A stretch of 64,000 nucleotides of DNA, taken from contig NC_133665.1 of the NCBI RefSeq assembly GCF_037893015.1, positions 40,500,537-40,564,536 on the forward strand. Direction: 5' to 3'. Shown one piece after another: positions 34,689-46,364 of this stretch. The position numbers and the translations under genes are program-made. The stretch is from Macrotis lagotis (taxonomy: Eukaryota > Chordata > Mammalia > Peramelemorphia > Peramelidae). How positions within the stretch are numbered: position 1 is the stretch's first letter; each line of letters opens with the position of its first letter. The notes under the pieces are model-generated. The model worked only from the letters and a program-made list of their open reading frames with translations, searched no databases and was not told where the DNA came from.

Positions 34689-35277
34689 TAAAGGTAAAAG
34701 GCTGGAGTAAAATATATAACACTTCATCTGAAGTAAAATAGGGGGTAGCAATCCTGATCTCAGACAAAGCAAAAGCAAAAAATAGATCTAATTAAAAGGA
34801 ATAAGGAAGTAAAGACATTGTAAGGTTAAGGCTAACTAATAGATGTATTTGTGAAATTTTGTGAAATACTCCTTATAATTCACATCCATTGGAGAATGAC
34901 TGAATAAGTTATCATATATGAATATTATGGAGTACTAGTATTTTGTAAGAAAACATGAGCATCCTGACCTTATGGAAGCACTTGCATGAACCGATAGTGA
35001 GTGAAGTGAGCAAAACCAGAACATTGTACACATTAACAACAACATTGTGAGATAATCAACTATGATGAAAGCAATTCTCTCAGGATTTCAGTGATAAGGA
35101 CAATATTGAGAGAACTATTAAGGAAAACACCATTCACATGGTGTTTCAGAATGCAGAGCAAAGTATACCATATTCACTTTTAACAAGTTCTTTTATGTTT
35201 TTTTCTTTCTTTCTCAAGGTGCTTCTCTTTAGTTCTAATTCTTTTTTCACTACATGACTAATAAGCAAATATGTTAA

Positions 35278-35467
35278 ACATGATTGTAGAGGCAGCTAGG
35301 TGGCATAGTGGATAAAGGACCGGCCCTGGAGTCAGGAGTACCTGGGTTCAAATCCAGTCTCAGACACTTAATAATTACCTAGCTATGTGGCCTTGGGAAA
35401 CCATTTAACCCTGTTTGCCTTGCAAAAAATAAAATAAAATAAAATAAAATAAAATAATATGATTGTA
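35278..35467 (+). mobile_element. SINE1/WSINE-type element with (AAAAT)n tail
   Basis: ATGATTGTA repeats at 35280-35288 and 35459-35467 (12 bp with one mismatch if extended). The SINE is well preserved (GGCAGCTAGGTGGCATAGTG head) and ends in six AAAAT-type units. It lies in the L1 3' UTR. Confidence 0.88.
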
Positions 35468-35649
35468 CATGTACAACCTATATCAAATTATTTGCTGCCA
35501 TGAGGAGGGGGGAGGGAGGGAAGGAAGGGTGGTAGAAAAATGTGGAACTTATAAGTTTGCAAAATGATGAAAGCTGAAAACTATCTTTACATATAATTAG
35601 AAAATAAAATAAATGATTTTTTCCAAACCAAACAAGATTATACTATGAT

Positions 35650-37120
35650 TTTTCTTATCTTATCACTTACTAGTGTTCTACTCTACAAAATTCAGAACTC
35701 TGACATTTCCTACCTTAACAGAATGTAGACTTTTTCTCCTCTTTTCCTTTCTCTAGTCATTCTCTTTGAAACCTCTCTGGTATCATCTTCTACTTCCTTC
35801 ACTGATCCTACTTGCAAACTTCTAAATGCTACTGAGGAAAGTCACATGACTATACCCATTGAGTCCACTATAAATTTTTAAGCCATCTCGTGTCAACTGG
35901 AGGTCTCACTGCTTCTCAACAATCTTGTATTCTCTCCTAATTAATTTCCTATTTTGTGCTTCACTGTGCCAGTTTCTAATCTCTTTATTTCTTAAAACTA
36001 CTTTTATCACTACTCTATCATATTCATTTTTAATGAGTCTAGTTTCATACTTAACTTCCAAAAATTGAAGCCTTATAACATGAACTTCCTTTGTTGATCC
36101 CAATTCTATACCTTAAATTTCCTCTATATCATTGATTAATCTCCTCTTCCTTACTACAGTCACAGAGGAAAAGGTCCATCTTCATTCCACAATCAACCTC
36201 TCTACTTATGATCTTGAAACCCAATCCCTCTGAGAATTTGCTCTTTCAGTCAAATTCTCTCTTTTTATCTTCAGAATCTTTGTATCCTGTGATTCCTTTT
36301 CTAATGTCCAGAAATATATCCAGACCCCCATCCCAAAACAAACAACCCCCCCCAAAAAAACCCTCCACTGGAGTCTGTTATCCTTTCAACCTATGATCCT
36401 TTAGTTCTCCTCTCTTTTCAAAAACACCCTCCTATAAAATAAAGCTATCTATAGTTTTTTACTTCAGGTCTTTACATCTCATTAATTCACTCCTCAAGCT
36501 CTGAAAATCTGTTTTCTTATCCCACTGCTCAATTGAAATTATTCTAAATTTACCACTAATCTTTGCTTAAATCCAATGCTCTTTTGCCATCCTTATTGTC
36601 TGCATCTTTCTGTGGTTTTTAAACTTCTTCTCCTGATTGCCTTCTCTATCTAGACAGCTTCTCCTCCCTGGAACTGTCATGGCACAGAATGCTTTTGGTT
36701 TCCCCTCTTAATGTGCTCATTTCTTCTTGGTCTCCTTTGCTGAATATTGATTCACTTCTCATTTATGAATCTGAGATTGATATAGGACTATGTTCTTATT
36801 TATTTATACCCTCTCTCAGAAATCTCATCAGTTTCCAAATACTCAGTTATTTATGTTAATAACTCACAAAACTCATTTCTCTCCTGAGCTCTAGTCCTCC
36901 AATTGTAGGTCCCATAAAAATCTCTAACTCAGCATTCTGAAAAAAAAAAACAGGATTCATCATCCTTTCCTAAGTCCCACTTATTTTCCCAAATTCTCTC
37001 TTTTTGTGGAAGGTACCACCATCTTTCCAGTCATTCAAATTTGAAACCTAGAAGTGATCGTTTACTCTCTCACCCCTCCACTGCCTCACTCTGACAAATA
37101 CAATCAGGTACCAAGTTTGC
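35650..37120 (+). mobile_element. L2 LINE ORF2 region, middle piece
   Basis: Pyrimidine-rich L2 coding-strand sequence. The recognisable part is GAAGGTACCACCATCTTTCC, AGTCATTCAAATTTGAAACC and a TCTCACCCCTCCACTGCCTC-like stretch near 37010-37090. It resumes at about 41440 after the L1. Confidence 0.6.
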
Positions 37121-38803
37121 TTTTTAAAAAATGTTTGTAAAATTACTAAGTAATTTTAAAGAATGAGTGGATCAAACAACAAATCCTAGAACTAAGCAAT
37201 CATTTCATTCAAGAAAATAAAAATTTATGGGATGCAGTCAAAGCAATTTTTAGAGGAATTTTTATAGCTCTAAATTTTTATATGACTAAAACAAAGATGA
37301 GATCAATGAATTAGGTATGTAACTAAAAAACCCCCCAATAGATTAAAGATCCCCAATTAAATACCAAATTAGAAATTCTGAAAATCAAACAAGAGATAAA
37401 TAAAATTAAAAGAAAACCATTGATCTAATAAATAAAGCTAAGAGTTGGTTTTATGAAAAAAATCCCAATAAAATAGATAAACCTTTGGTTAATCAGATTT
37501 AAAAAAAAAGAAAGAATACCAAATTACCAGTCTCAAAAGTGAAAAGGGTGAACTCATTCTAATATGGAAGAAATTAAAGAGACAATTCATAGCTATTTGC
37601 CCAACTGTATACCAAATAAATTTGATACCTGAGTGAAATGTATGAATATTTACAAAAATATGAACTACTCATTAACAGAACAGGAAATAAGATATTTAAA
37701 TAATGCCATTTCAGAAAAAGAAATTGAAAAAAACATCAATAAACTCCCTAAGAAAAAGTCTCCAAGTCTAGATGAATTAATATGTAAATTTTATCAAACG
37801 TTTAAAAGGCAATTAATTCCAATTCTACCTAAACTATTTTAAAAAATAGGAAGAGTTCCATAAAATTCCTTTTACGACACAAATATGGTGCTGATACCTA
37901 AACCAATAAGAGTCAAAACAGACAAAGAAAATTTTAGACCAATCTCCTTAATGTACATTGATGCATTTAAATAAGATTTTTGGCAAAGAGATTATAGCAA
38001 GGTATTAATAGAATAATACACCATGATCAGGTAGGATTATATCAGGTAGGCAGGGATGATTCAATATTAGGAAAACACTCAACATAATTGAACGTATCAA
38101 TAACAAAACCAAAAGAAATTGTAGATTATCTCAATAGATGATGAAAAGCCTTTGACAAAAATACACAGGATCCATTCCTATTAAAAACATATGTAAGTAG
38201 AAGAATAAATGAAATTTTCCTTAAAATAATTAGCAATATCTATCTAAACAAATGTTATATGTAATAAGGATGAACTAGAAGCATTTCCAATAAGATAAGG
38301 GGTGAAACAAGGATGCCCATTATCATCATTACTGTCTATTTTGGAATTAGAAACGTTAGTTTAGCAATAAGAGAAGAAAAAGATATTGAAGAAATTAGAA
38401 TTGGTAATGAGGAAGCATAATTTTCATTCTTTGCCGATGATATGTTGGTAAACTTAGAGAATCAGAGAAAATTATGTAAAAAACTACTCGAAACAATTAA
38501 CAACTTTAGTGAAATAGTAGGATATAAAATAAACCCACATAAAAACATTAGCATTTCTGTATATGAACAACAAAGTCCAAGGGCAAGATATTGAAAGAGA
38601 AATCCCATTTAAAGTAACTACAGAAAACATTTCAAAACAAACCCAGAAACTATATGAATATAATTATAAACCACTTTTTACACAAACAAAGTCAGATCTA
38701 AACAACTGGGGAAATGTCAATTGCTCATGGTTAGGTTGAGTTAATAAAATAATCTAACAAAATGAAATTACTTATTGAGTATCATACCAATTAAACTACC
38801 AAA

Positions 38804-39609
38804 TACAGTAGAACCTTGGTTTACAAGTCACCTGGTTTATATATACTTCACTTGTTGAGGAAAAATTTTTCACAAAATTTGTCTTGTAGGAGGAACAAAA
38901 ATTTGCAGTATCAACATTATGTTTGGATTTGAATGGCTCGTGAAGGGATATTGCTCAGCTAGGGCAATTTTTTTGTCATTTTTTTTTTTTTGCTTTCACC
39001 TTCTCATTATTCACAATCATCCTCTTTGCTCATGTCCTCATTACCTCTTACTTGGACTGTTGCATAGCCTCCTAATTGATTTATCTATTTCAAGTATCTT
39101 CCCTCTCCCATTCAACCAGAAGCGAACATAAAATCAGTGAGTCAAAACATGAAAGTGATTCTAAAAAATTGAAAAATAAATGAAGGCAGCAGTATTATTC
39201 ACTTTTAGTGAAAATAGCATGAGAGATAATTCTCCCAAGGTTGAAATCCTTGATATTCACATGGAAGAAAATTCTCCTTCCAAGTAATAATCCTTCCTCC
39301 TCCTCCCTCTCAGGTCCCTCATGCCACTCACAACTCTTCTCAAAAGAAAAGTGCAGGTTAATTTGTTTTATTTTTGGTTTATACTGTGTACTAATCATTG
39401 CTATTGTATTTCAGGTACATTAGGAACAAAAAAACTTACTTAAAATTATAAAAAAATTATTTTTATATTAATATTTTTGATGATGTGGCACTGATCATCT
39501 GACTTTACATTATTTCTTATGAGAAAATTCACTTTGCAATATGAACAAATAGCATGTTGGAAAGAAACTTGGGAATGAATTATATTTATTAAACCAAGGT
39601 TCTTCTGTA
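38804..39609. mobile_element. Tigger-like (TcMar) DNA transposon with TIRs and TA TSD
   Basis: An 802-bp element (38806-39607) is flanked by TA (38804-38805 and 39608-39609). The left end CAGTAGAACCTTGGTTTA matches the reverse complement of the right end (TAAACCAAGGTTCTTCTG) with one mismatch. The CAGTAGAACC terminus and TA target are typical of Tigger/pogo elements. No transposase frame is seen, so it is non-autonomous or decayed. The L1 reads across the insertion point. Confidence 0.85.
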
Positions 39610-39782
39610 ACTGTTTTAGTGTTTTCTTTTCAAGACAAATGGGGTTAAGTGGCTTGTCCAAGACTACACAGATAGGTAATTATTAAGTGTCTGAGGTCTA
39701 ATTTGAACTCAGGTACTCCTGACTCCAGGGTGGGTGTTCTATCCACTGCACCACCTAGCCGTCCCTTACTGTAATTGTTTTA
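39605..39782 (-). mobile_element. SINE1/WSINE-type element at the Tigger edge
   Basis: CTGTAACTGTTTTA (39605-39618) and CTGTAATTGTTTTA (39769-39782) flank a full inverted SINE. The duplicated target includes the last three bases of the Tigger element, the TA and L1 sequence, so this insertion came after the Tigger. Confidence 0.88.
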
Positions 39783-41439
39783 CCAAGCTAGAAAGAAATA
39801 GAAATAAAATTCATCTGGAGCAACAAAAGGTCAAGAATATCAAGGGAAATGATGAAAAGACTTCTAAAGGAAAGTGACCTTGCTCAGTAGTCATCAAAAC
39901 TGCCTGGTACTGGTTAAAAAATAGAGAAATGGACCAGTGGATTAGGATAGTTACAAAAAACAAATAGTAGCAAGTGACTATTGTTATCTATTATTTGGCA
40001 AAGCAAAGGACATTAGCTTCGGGATAAGAACTCACTATTAGACAAAAATCATTAGGAAAACTGGAAAAGTAGTATGGCAAAAACTAGATATGAACCCACA
40101 TCTCATGCCCTAGACCAAGACAAGTCAAAATTTAGACAGGGCTATACCGGAGACCAATTAACAGATCAAGAAATACTCTATCAGATTTATGGAAAGGAGA
40201 GAAATTTATGACCCCAAAAAAGAATATATTATAAATTGCAAAATGGATAATTTTGACTATATTAAATTAAAAAGGGTTTGCACTAATAAAGTTTCCAAGA
40301 TTAGAAGGAAAACAGAAAGTTGGGAAACAATTTTTACAGCTAGGGGTTTTAGCTGTAAATAAAAGTTTTAGTTCTGAAATTATAGAGAATTGAATCAAAT
40401 TTATAAGGTTACAAGTCATTCCCCAGTTGATAAATGGTCAAAGGATATGAATAGGCAGTTTTCAAATGAAAAAATTAAAGCTATATATAATCATATAAAA
40501 ATGCTCCAATTTTTACTGATTAGAGAAATACAAATTAAAAGAGCTTTGAGGGACCACCTCATACCTATAAGATTGGCTAAGATGAGAAAGAGGGAAAATG
40601 ATCAATGTTGGAGAGGTTGTGGGAGGATTGGGACATTAGTACACTATTGGTGTAGCTATCAAAGAATCCAACCATTTTGGAAAGCAATATAGAACTATGC
40701 CCAAAGAACAATAAAGCCGATCATACCCTTTGACCCAGCAATGCCAACACTAGGCCTGTGTCCAGAAGAAATCATAAAAAAAAATGAGAAAAGTCCCACA
40801 TGCTCCAAATATTCATAGCAGCTCTTTTTTTGCAGTGGCAAAGAATGGCTGAACAAGTTATGGAATATGAATGTTATGGAGCACTATTATTCTATAAGAA
40901 ACCATGAATGGTCAAACTCTAAAGAGGCATGCAAAAAATTGATGCTGAATGAAGGGAGCAGAACAAAGAGAACATTGTACACATTAACAACATTGTGAGT
41001 TGATCAACTTTGATGGATGCAGCTCCTTTCAGCAGTTTAGAGAGCTAGGACAAAACTGGGAGTCCTCTTAAGGACAATGCTGTCCCCATCCAGATGAAGA
41101 AAAATAAAACGAAACAAAAAATAAACTACAAAATATGAATGAACATTATGATCACTTTTAAAAATTGTCTCTTATGATTTCCTTTCCTATATCACAATAT
41201 ACTTTCTTTTCCCTTAGTCCTAGTTCCTCATACAAAAAATGACTAATCTGTAAACATGTCAACCACAAATGTACATGTACAATGTTCACTAAACTGTATG
41301 CCACTGAGGGGAAAGGTATGGGAAGGGAAGGTGGAAGGTAATTATGAAACATAAATATACATGTGGATGAATATTTATATAATTGAAAAAATAAAATAAA
41401 AATATCAATTAAAAAAACAAAATTTTTGCATTGTTGTCT

Positions 41440-41905
41440 TTTGTCATCATCATAGTTATCCTAATTATCCCTGCTCCTCCAGAACAGATATAAAGTCTTA
41501 TTGGTTCTATCTCTTATATTCATCCTCTTTTTATGAGATATGCATGCACACACCATCACATCTCTCATCTGTACCACTCCAGCAGTTTTTTTGACTTCTC
41601 CTTCCTTCCTTCCTCTCAAGTCTTTCTCTTCATGAGCCCTTCTTACAGACAGGACAAATCGATATACCTAAAGTACAGGTTAGATCACATCACCCTCTGC
41701 TAGAGAATGTCCCTGTTTTCTCTATTATAAGCTATAAACTTCCTTGTTTGTGATTAAGCCACACTCTGGCTCAACCTATATTTGTGGATTGACTTTTACT
41801 TAACATGCACTATGTTTTAGTCAAATTGGCTTTGTTATTCACTAGGCACCAACTGCCTTTTGAACATCTTGAACCAAGGAAGATATACTACATATTTGTG
41901 CTGCA
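41440..41905 (+). mobile_element. L2 LINE ORF2/3' region, right piece
   Basis: CATCACATCTCTCATCTGTA, TCCTCTCAAGTCTTTCTCTT, a TAAAGTACAGGTTAGATCAC stretch and CACCCTCTGCTAGAGAATGT match the L2 segment that follows the part ending near 37120. Confidence 0.6.
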
Positions 41906-41909
41906 ACTT

Positions 41910-42575
41910 GTCCAGTCATTTCCCAATTAATGGGCATCCCTTCAATTTCCATTTCTTTGCTGCCACAAAGACAGCTGCTACTAATATTTTAGAATATACA
42001 GATTCTTTTCCTTTTTCTCTAGTCATCTTTGGAAATTAGTCCTACAATATATGATTATGGGACCTAATTATAATAGAATACCACTGTGCTATAAGAAATG
42101 CTGAGCTTGATGATCTTAGAAAAATATGAATTGACACATGAAATAATGAAGAGCAAAATGAACAGAACCAAGAGAACATTGCATATAGTAACAATATTAT
42201 TTTAAGAAAAATTTTAAGGAATAAATCATTTTACTATTATTAACATCCAAATTAATTACAAAGGGCATATGGGGGAAGATGCTATTTTTATCCAGAGAAA
42301 GAACTGATAAATAGAAGTATGTATAGAATAATTTTTTATATACATACACATATTTGGATATAATGGTTACAACTCTAGAATGGGGGAAGGGGAGTGGGAA
42401 GGGAGAGGAAGGAGGGAAGAAAAAAGAAATTTACATGATAACATTATTATATAAGTAGATTGTACATATATATCTGCAATTTAATATGAGATCTTTTTTT
42501 TATTTTACTGTTATGGAAATGCTTGTTTCATTCCATAAATTAAAAATAAAATAAAAATAGAAATTAAAAAAACAA
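41910..42575 (+). mobile_element. L1 3' end with twin-priming inversion
   Basis: 41910-42057 is L1 sequence in minus orientation (AATTAATGGGCATCCCTTCA, CTTTGCTGCCACAAAGACAG). From 42058 the adjacent downstream L1 segment runs in plus orientation through the 3' UTR to an A-rich tail (42538-42573). An inverted 5' part joined to a direct 3' part is the classic twin-priming product. Confidence 0.75.
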
Positions 42576-43365
42576 GGAACATTATGTCCTATCACTGTTT
42601 CAAACTCAACATGTGCAAAACAGATTTATCATCTTTCCCCACAACCCCTTCCTCCCCTGACAACTTTCCTAACTTCCATATTGCTGTGAAGGGCATATTC
42701 AGAATGTTCCTGGTCACCTAAGCTTGTTGTCAAGTTGTTTTTTTTTCATTTTTCATCTGCTCTCATCTATTCCTTTATTTCCACTCATGTAGCCACCACC
42801 CTGGGTAGGCCCTCCTTACCTTATGCCTATGGTCATCTTTTAATTGTGGGAACATGATTATAATAGAATACTACTGTGTTATAAGAAATGATGAGCTTGA
42901 TGATCTTAGAAAAATATGGGTAGACTTGCATGAAATAATGAAGAGCAAAATGAGTAGAACCAAGAGAACATTGCATATAGTAAGAACTTTTTTTCTCCCA
43001 TTTTCTCAACTACCAAATGATTTTCCTAAAGTACAAGAGTGACAATTTCACATGCCCCTCACCAATAAGATCCAACAGTTTTCTGTTTCCTCTAGGATTA
43101 AATATCCAATCTTTTGTTTAGAATTTAAAACACTTTACAAGATTCTTTCTCTACATTTCTAATTTTTCTCATACTTTACTTTCCAAATGCTCAAATGTCG
43201 AACAACCGTGGCCTTCTTTTGGATCTCCTACAAGGACACTTTATCTACTAATTCTTTTCTTGTCATCCAAGCTTGGAATATTTTCCTTTGTCACTGCTGT
43301 CTCCTGCTCCCATCAAGATTTAGCTCAAATCCTATATTCTATAAGAGGCTTTTCAATAATAGTTG
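42576..43365 (+). mobile_element. Second L2 piece, split by a short L1 segment
   Basis: 42576-42845 has CAAACTCAACATGTGCAAAA and AACTTTCCTAACTTCCATAT. 42985-43365 has TGATTTTCCTAAAGTACAAG, AACACTTTACAAGATTCTTT and CATCAAGATTTAGCTCAAAT, the next L2 part. The segment 42846-42983 between them is L1. Confidence 0.65.
42846..42983 (+). mobile_element. Short L1 ORF2 C-terminal segment in L2
   Basis: Encodes EYYCVIRNDELDDLRKIWVD and KMSRTKRTLHIV, the L1 ORF2 C-terminus. It is close to 42058-42190 (estimated about 90% by eye). No 3' UTR or tail follows. Confidence 0.75.
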
Positions 43366-43379
43366 GAAGGTAATCTGAA

Positions 43380-43620
43380 AGGGGAGTGGTACAGTGGATT
43401 GAATATAAGGTCTGGAGTCAGGAGGACCTGAGTTTAATTTGGTCTTAGACTTTTGCTAGCTTTGTGAACCTGGGCAAGTCATTTACCCCTGTTTGTCTTA
43501 GTTCCTCATTTATAAAATGAACTTTTGGAGTTTAAAAATGATATCTTTGCCAAGGAAATACTAAATAGGTCATTGAGAATTGGACTTGACTGAAATGACT
43601 CAGCAGCAACAAAAAATTGG
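43380..43620 (+). mobile_element. MAR1-type SINE
   Basis: Head GGGGAGTGGTACAGTGGATT, GGAGTCAGGAGGACCTGAGT, CORE GTGAACCTGGGCAAGTCATT and MAR1 tail ATGATATCTTTGCCAAGGAA, AATTGGACTTGACTGAAATG. Confidence 0.8.
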
Positions 43621-44639
43621 AAAGGGCAAAACAATAAGCAGTTGGTGGGTCTAGAAAAGATCTTTCCAGACATCTGGAAAGTCAATGCAAATAGAGAAAA
43701 ACAGGAAATGGAATGATGAGATCTAGGAACTTATAGTAGTTCAATATATTAGGACATGTAGAGAATTTTATAAGAGTTAAGTTTGAGAATGTAATTTGAG
43801 ATCAGAATATAGAAAATCCTGAATATCAATGTAAAAGTTCTTTAAATTAAAATTTTATTGTTGTCATTTTTTTGACATTACAGATAATTTCCAGATTCTC
43901 TATTTATGAAGGACTCATTTCCAAGATTTCACAAGGATCTGATTCCAATTTTTAAGAAAAAGAGCCAGCCCTCCACTAATAAATCATTTAAGGTTATGAA
44001 GAGGTAGTTCTTGGGGAAGATACACAAATGATCTACAGTCATATTTAAAAATTCTCCAAATCACTACTAATTAGAGAAATGAACATTTAAAAATTTTTGA
44101 GATTTTACCATCAGAAGCACAAAGATGATAAAAAAAAGAAAATGATGAATTTTGGAGGACTGGTGAAAAAATGGACACATTGATGCAGAGTAAAGAGTTT
44201 GGACTTAATGGCATTATGACTTAGGAATGATATAATGGAAAAAGCATTGGCCCAAGACTCAAGATACATGGGCATTATCAATGATCATATGGTTTTACAA
44301 GCTATGAACATATTATACTTTATCTCTTTAATCTTTATTTCTAGACATCATTGGGGAGCCAAGAACATACTCTCAGACAGGAGTCTATGAATTTGACTGA
44401 GATTAACTCTCATTAATTAACACTCACACCCAGTAGTAATATGACCATCTGTAAATCAGACAAGCAGATGGTTACAAGGGATTATCACTTTCTCAGGTCC
44501 ATATAAGTCTAGACCAGTTTCTCTTGGTTTCAAAATGGAACACACATTTGCAGTGACATTTCCTCTGTACTTTAAACTGTTCTACTTTGTGTTATAGTTA
44601 TTTGTGAACATGCAGATCAGAGTATTGAGAGCCAAAAAG
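43621..44639. repeat. L1 fragment, MIR fragment and unassigned DNA
   Basis: 43870-44205 is a diverged plus-strand L1 ORF2 end (ATCTACAGTCATATTTAAAA, AATGATGAATTTTGGAGGAC). 44225-44345 is a decayed MIR. The rest is unassigned. Confidence 0.5.
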
Positions 44640-44679
44640 AACTTCACAGGTCATCATGGCCAAACTCATCTTTCACTCC

Positions 44680-45475
44680 TCCTTATTTCCATAGAGAACA
44701 CTACTGTCTTTCCTGTTACACAGATTCATGACCTTGGAGTCAGTCATGTTAGATTTTTTGCCCTTCCTCCCTGAACCTTCCCATGTCTTCCAATGGCTGC
44801 TAAATTTTATCAACTTTATATCTACAACATCTTCCACAGTTAGTCCCTTTATCTACTATTCTTTGGTTTTTGACTCTCAACACCTCTAACATGGACTTTT
44901 ACAACAGTTTCCAAATTGCTTTCCCTTCTTCAATTCTACCCTTTCCAGAACACAAACCATAAAACTGCTAATAATTTGCCTAATGCACATGTCTGACTTT
45001 GTAGAATGTAGAATCTTTCTTAGTCTGGCACTACTAGTTTGCCTCTCTGACCTTATTTGGCATTATCCTCTTTACTTTGCACATTCCAACAGAACTGGTA
45101 TATTTGCTGCTCCCCAAACTTAACATCTTATCTTCAGATTCAGTGTCTTTGCATAGATTGTCTTAAAAGACTGGAATGCATTTCCTCCTCACCTTATTCC
45201 TTTTTAAATCCTTATTTTTCTTCAAGGTTCATCTTCAGTAACTTTTCTTCTAGAAAACTGGGCCTCCTCTTCTTCACTATGCTTTCTTTCCCCCTTAAAT
45301 TATCTTGAAATTAAATAATGTGTAAATGGTATATCTCCAGGAACCTTTAATCTCTGTGAAGTTAGGGCTCATTTTTAATTTGTGTCTATGGGTGTCTTCT
45401 CCCTAACGGCTAGCATAGTGTTTTGCAAAATAGCAAGCCCTCAATAAAAGCTCATTTAATTGGATTAAAAAATAA
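44680..45475 (+). mobile_element. L2 LINE 3' portion, about 0.8 kb
   Basis: TCTTCCAATGGCTGCTAAAT, ACATGGACTTTTACAACAGT, AGACTGGAATGCATTTCCTC, TCCTTATTTTTCTTCAAGGT, then GCTAGCATAGTGTTTTGCAA and CCTCAATAAAAGCTCATTTA, the usual L2 3' order. Confidence 0.7.
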
Positions 45476-46364
45476 AGTGGAGAAAGAGCCCCTTACTTAT
45501 CCAAATACCTGAACTTTCAAGTCTTAGATAGCAAGCATGAAACTAAGTAAAATTAAAGAAAATATTTATTCATATATTTCTGATCATTAAAGTTTCTGTT
45601 TATAACTAGAGAGAGAATGGTAAATTGTTTAGATCTTTAATTTTCAAAGATATGACAAACAACTTTGCAACTATATGTGTATGTTTTCTATGAATGATGC
45701 CTTTTAACAACCATAGACAGAACAGCAATGTAATTTATTTTCTGCCTGTAGGTAATGCATTCCCTAGTAAAATAAGATATTTGTTTGAATTTTTTTCTTT
45801 ATATGCCTTCATTCTGGCAGTTTCTCACCTCATGTGTTTATTTTAAAGAAACTCAGTATGAACTGGGCTGTTACAAGGAGTTCAACCCTAAAGCATTATA
45901 CAAAATGGCTCTCTGATAATTAAGGCATATCCTCAGAAGGTACCAAGGGAGGACTTTGTAGCCAGTTCAGAAAAAGAATTGGAAATACATATTGGTGTGT
46001 AGCTATGTTTGAAGAGGAAAAGTGTTAAAGGTTAAAGAATGAAAAGGTGGATATTAGAGACAAGGTATTATTTGATATATATGTGATGAAATGATTAATC
46101 ATGTATGTTCATGTTTAAAGGGTAAATTTTTCTAAGAAAAAATAATTTCCCATTTTCCTTATGGTTTATAACTTGAAGATGCAGATTTGAGCTTAAATTG
46201 GGCTGAATTTTCTAGTCTCTCTAGAGTTCTTTCCCTCCACCCCTGTGAATTCATGGAAAAATGAACAGGCAGCGTACTCTGGTATTGGAATAAATTCCTG
46301 CCCTGGAGTCTATTGGCTAATACCCTGAAATAAGAGGAATCAAAGCCTTGAAGTTGGGAGAGGC
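45476..46364. other. No recognised feature
   Basis: AT-rich and unassigned. The minus-strand frame at 46159-46422 overlaps a MIR and is not supported. Confidence 0.5.

Larger units (their letters stand above)
32070..35649 (+). mobile_element. Internally deleted L1 with 16-bp TSD
   Basis: AAGATTATACCATGAT (32070-32085) and AAGATTATACTATGAT (35634-35649) flank the insertion. In order it has a 5' UTR-like part, an ORF1 region (coiled-coil-like repeats at 32830-32990, then the RNA-binding domain segment near 33270-33370) and the start of the ORF2 endonuclease. That start reads YCLQEAYLKQTH at 34598-34633 and GVAILISDKAKAK at 34743-34781. It then jumps at about 34830-34860 to the ORF2 end and 3' UTR. 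The RT domain is missing. Frames are broken. Confidence 0.85.
37125..41435 (+). mobile_element. 5'-truncated L1, ORF2 with RT and C-terminus
   Basis: Starts inside ORF2 after the endonuclease (NEWIKQQ-like). The frame at 37633-37842 has [18 protein letters not shown] and [16 protein letters not shown], both L1 hallmarks. RT remains include [20 protein letters not shown] near 37884-37943 and the catalytic SFFADDM at 38424-38444. After a Tigger element and a SINE it continues with the C-terminal cysteine segment (CWRGCGRIGTLVHYWC, 40600-40650) and the 3' UTR to an A-rich end. Multiple stops make it non-functional. Confidence 0.88.

Noticed and set aside
34477-34778. Histidine/threonine-rich and valine/cysteine-rich frames
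   Set aside because: They are translations of a (CA)n microsatellite inside a broken L1 ORF2.
37633-37842. 70-codon frame as a small host gene
   Set aside because: It is clearly L1 ORF2 ([18 protein letters not shown] and [12 protein letters not shown]) in a decayed element.
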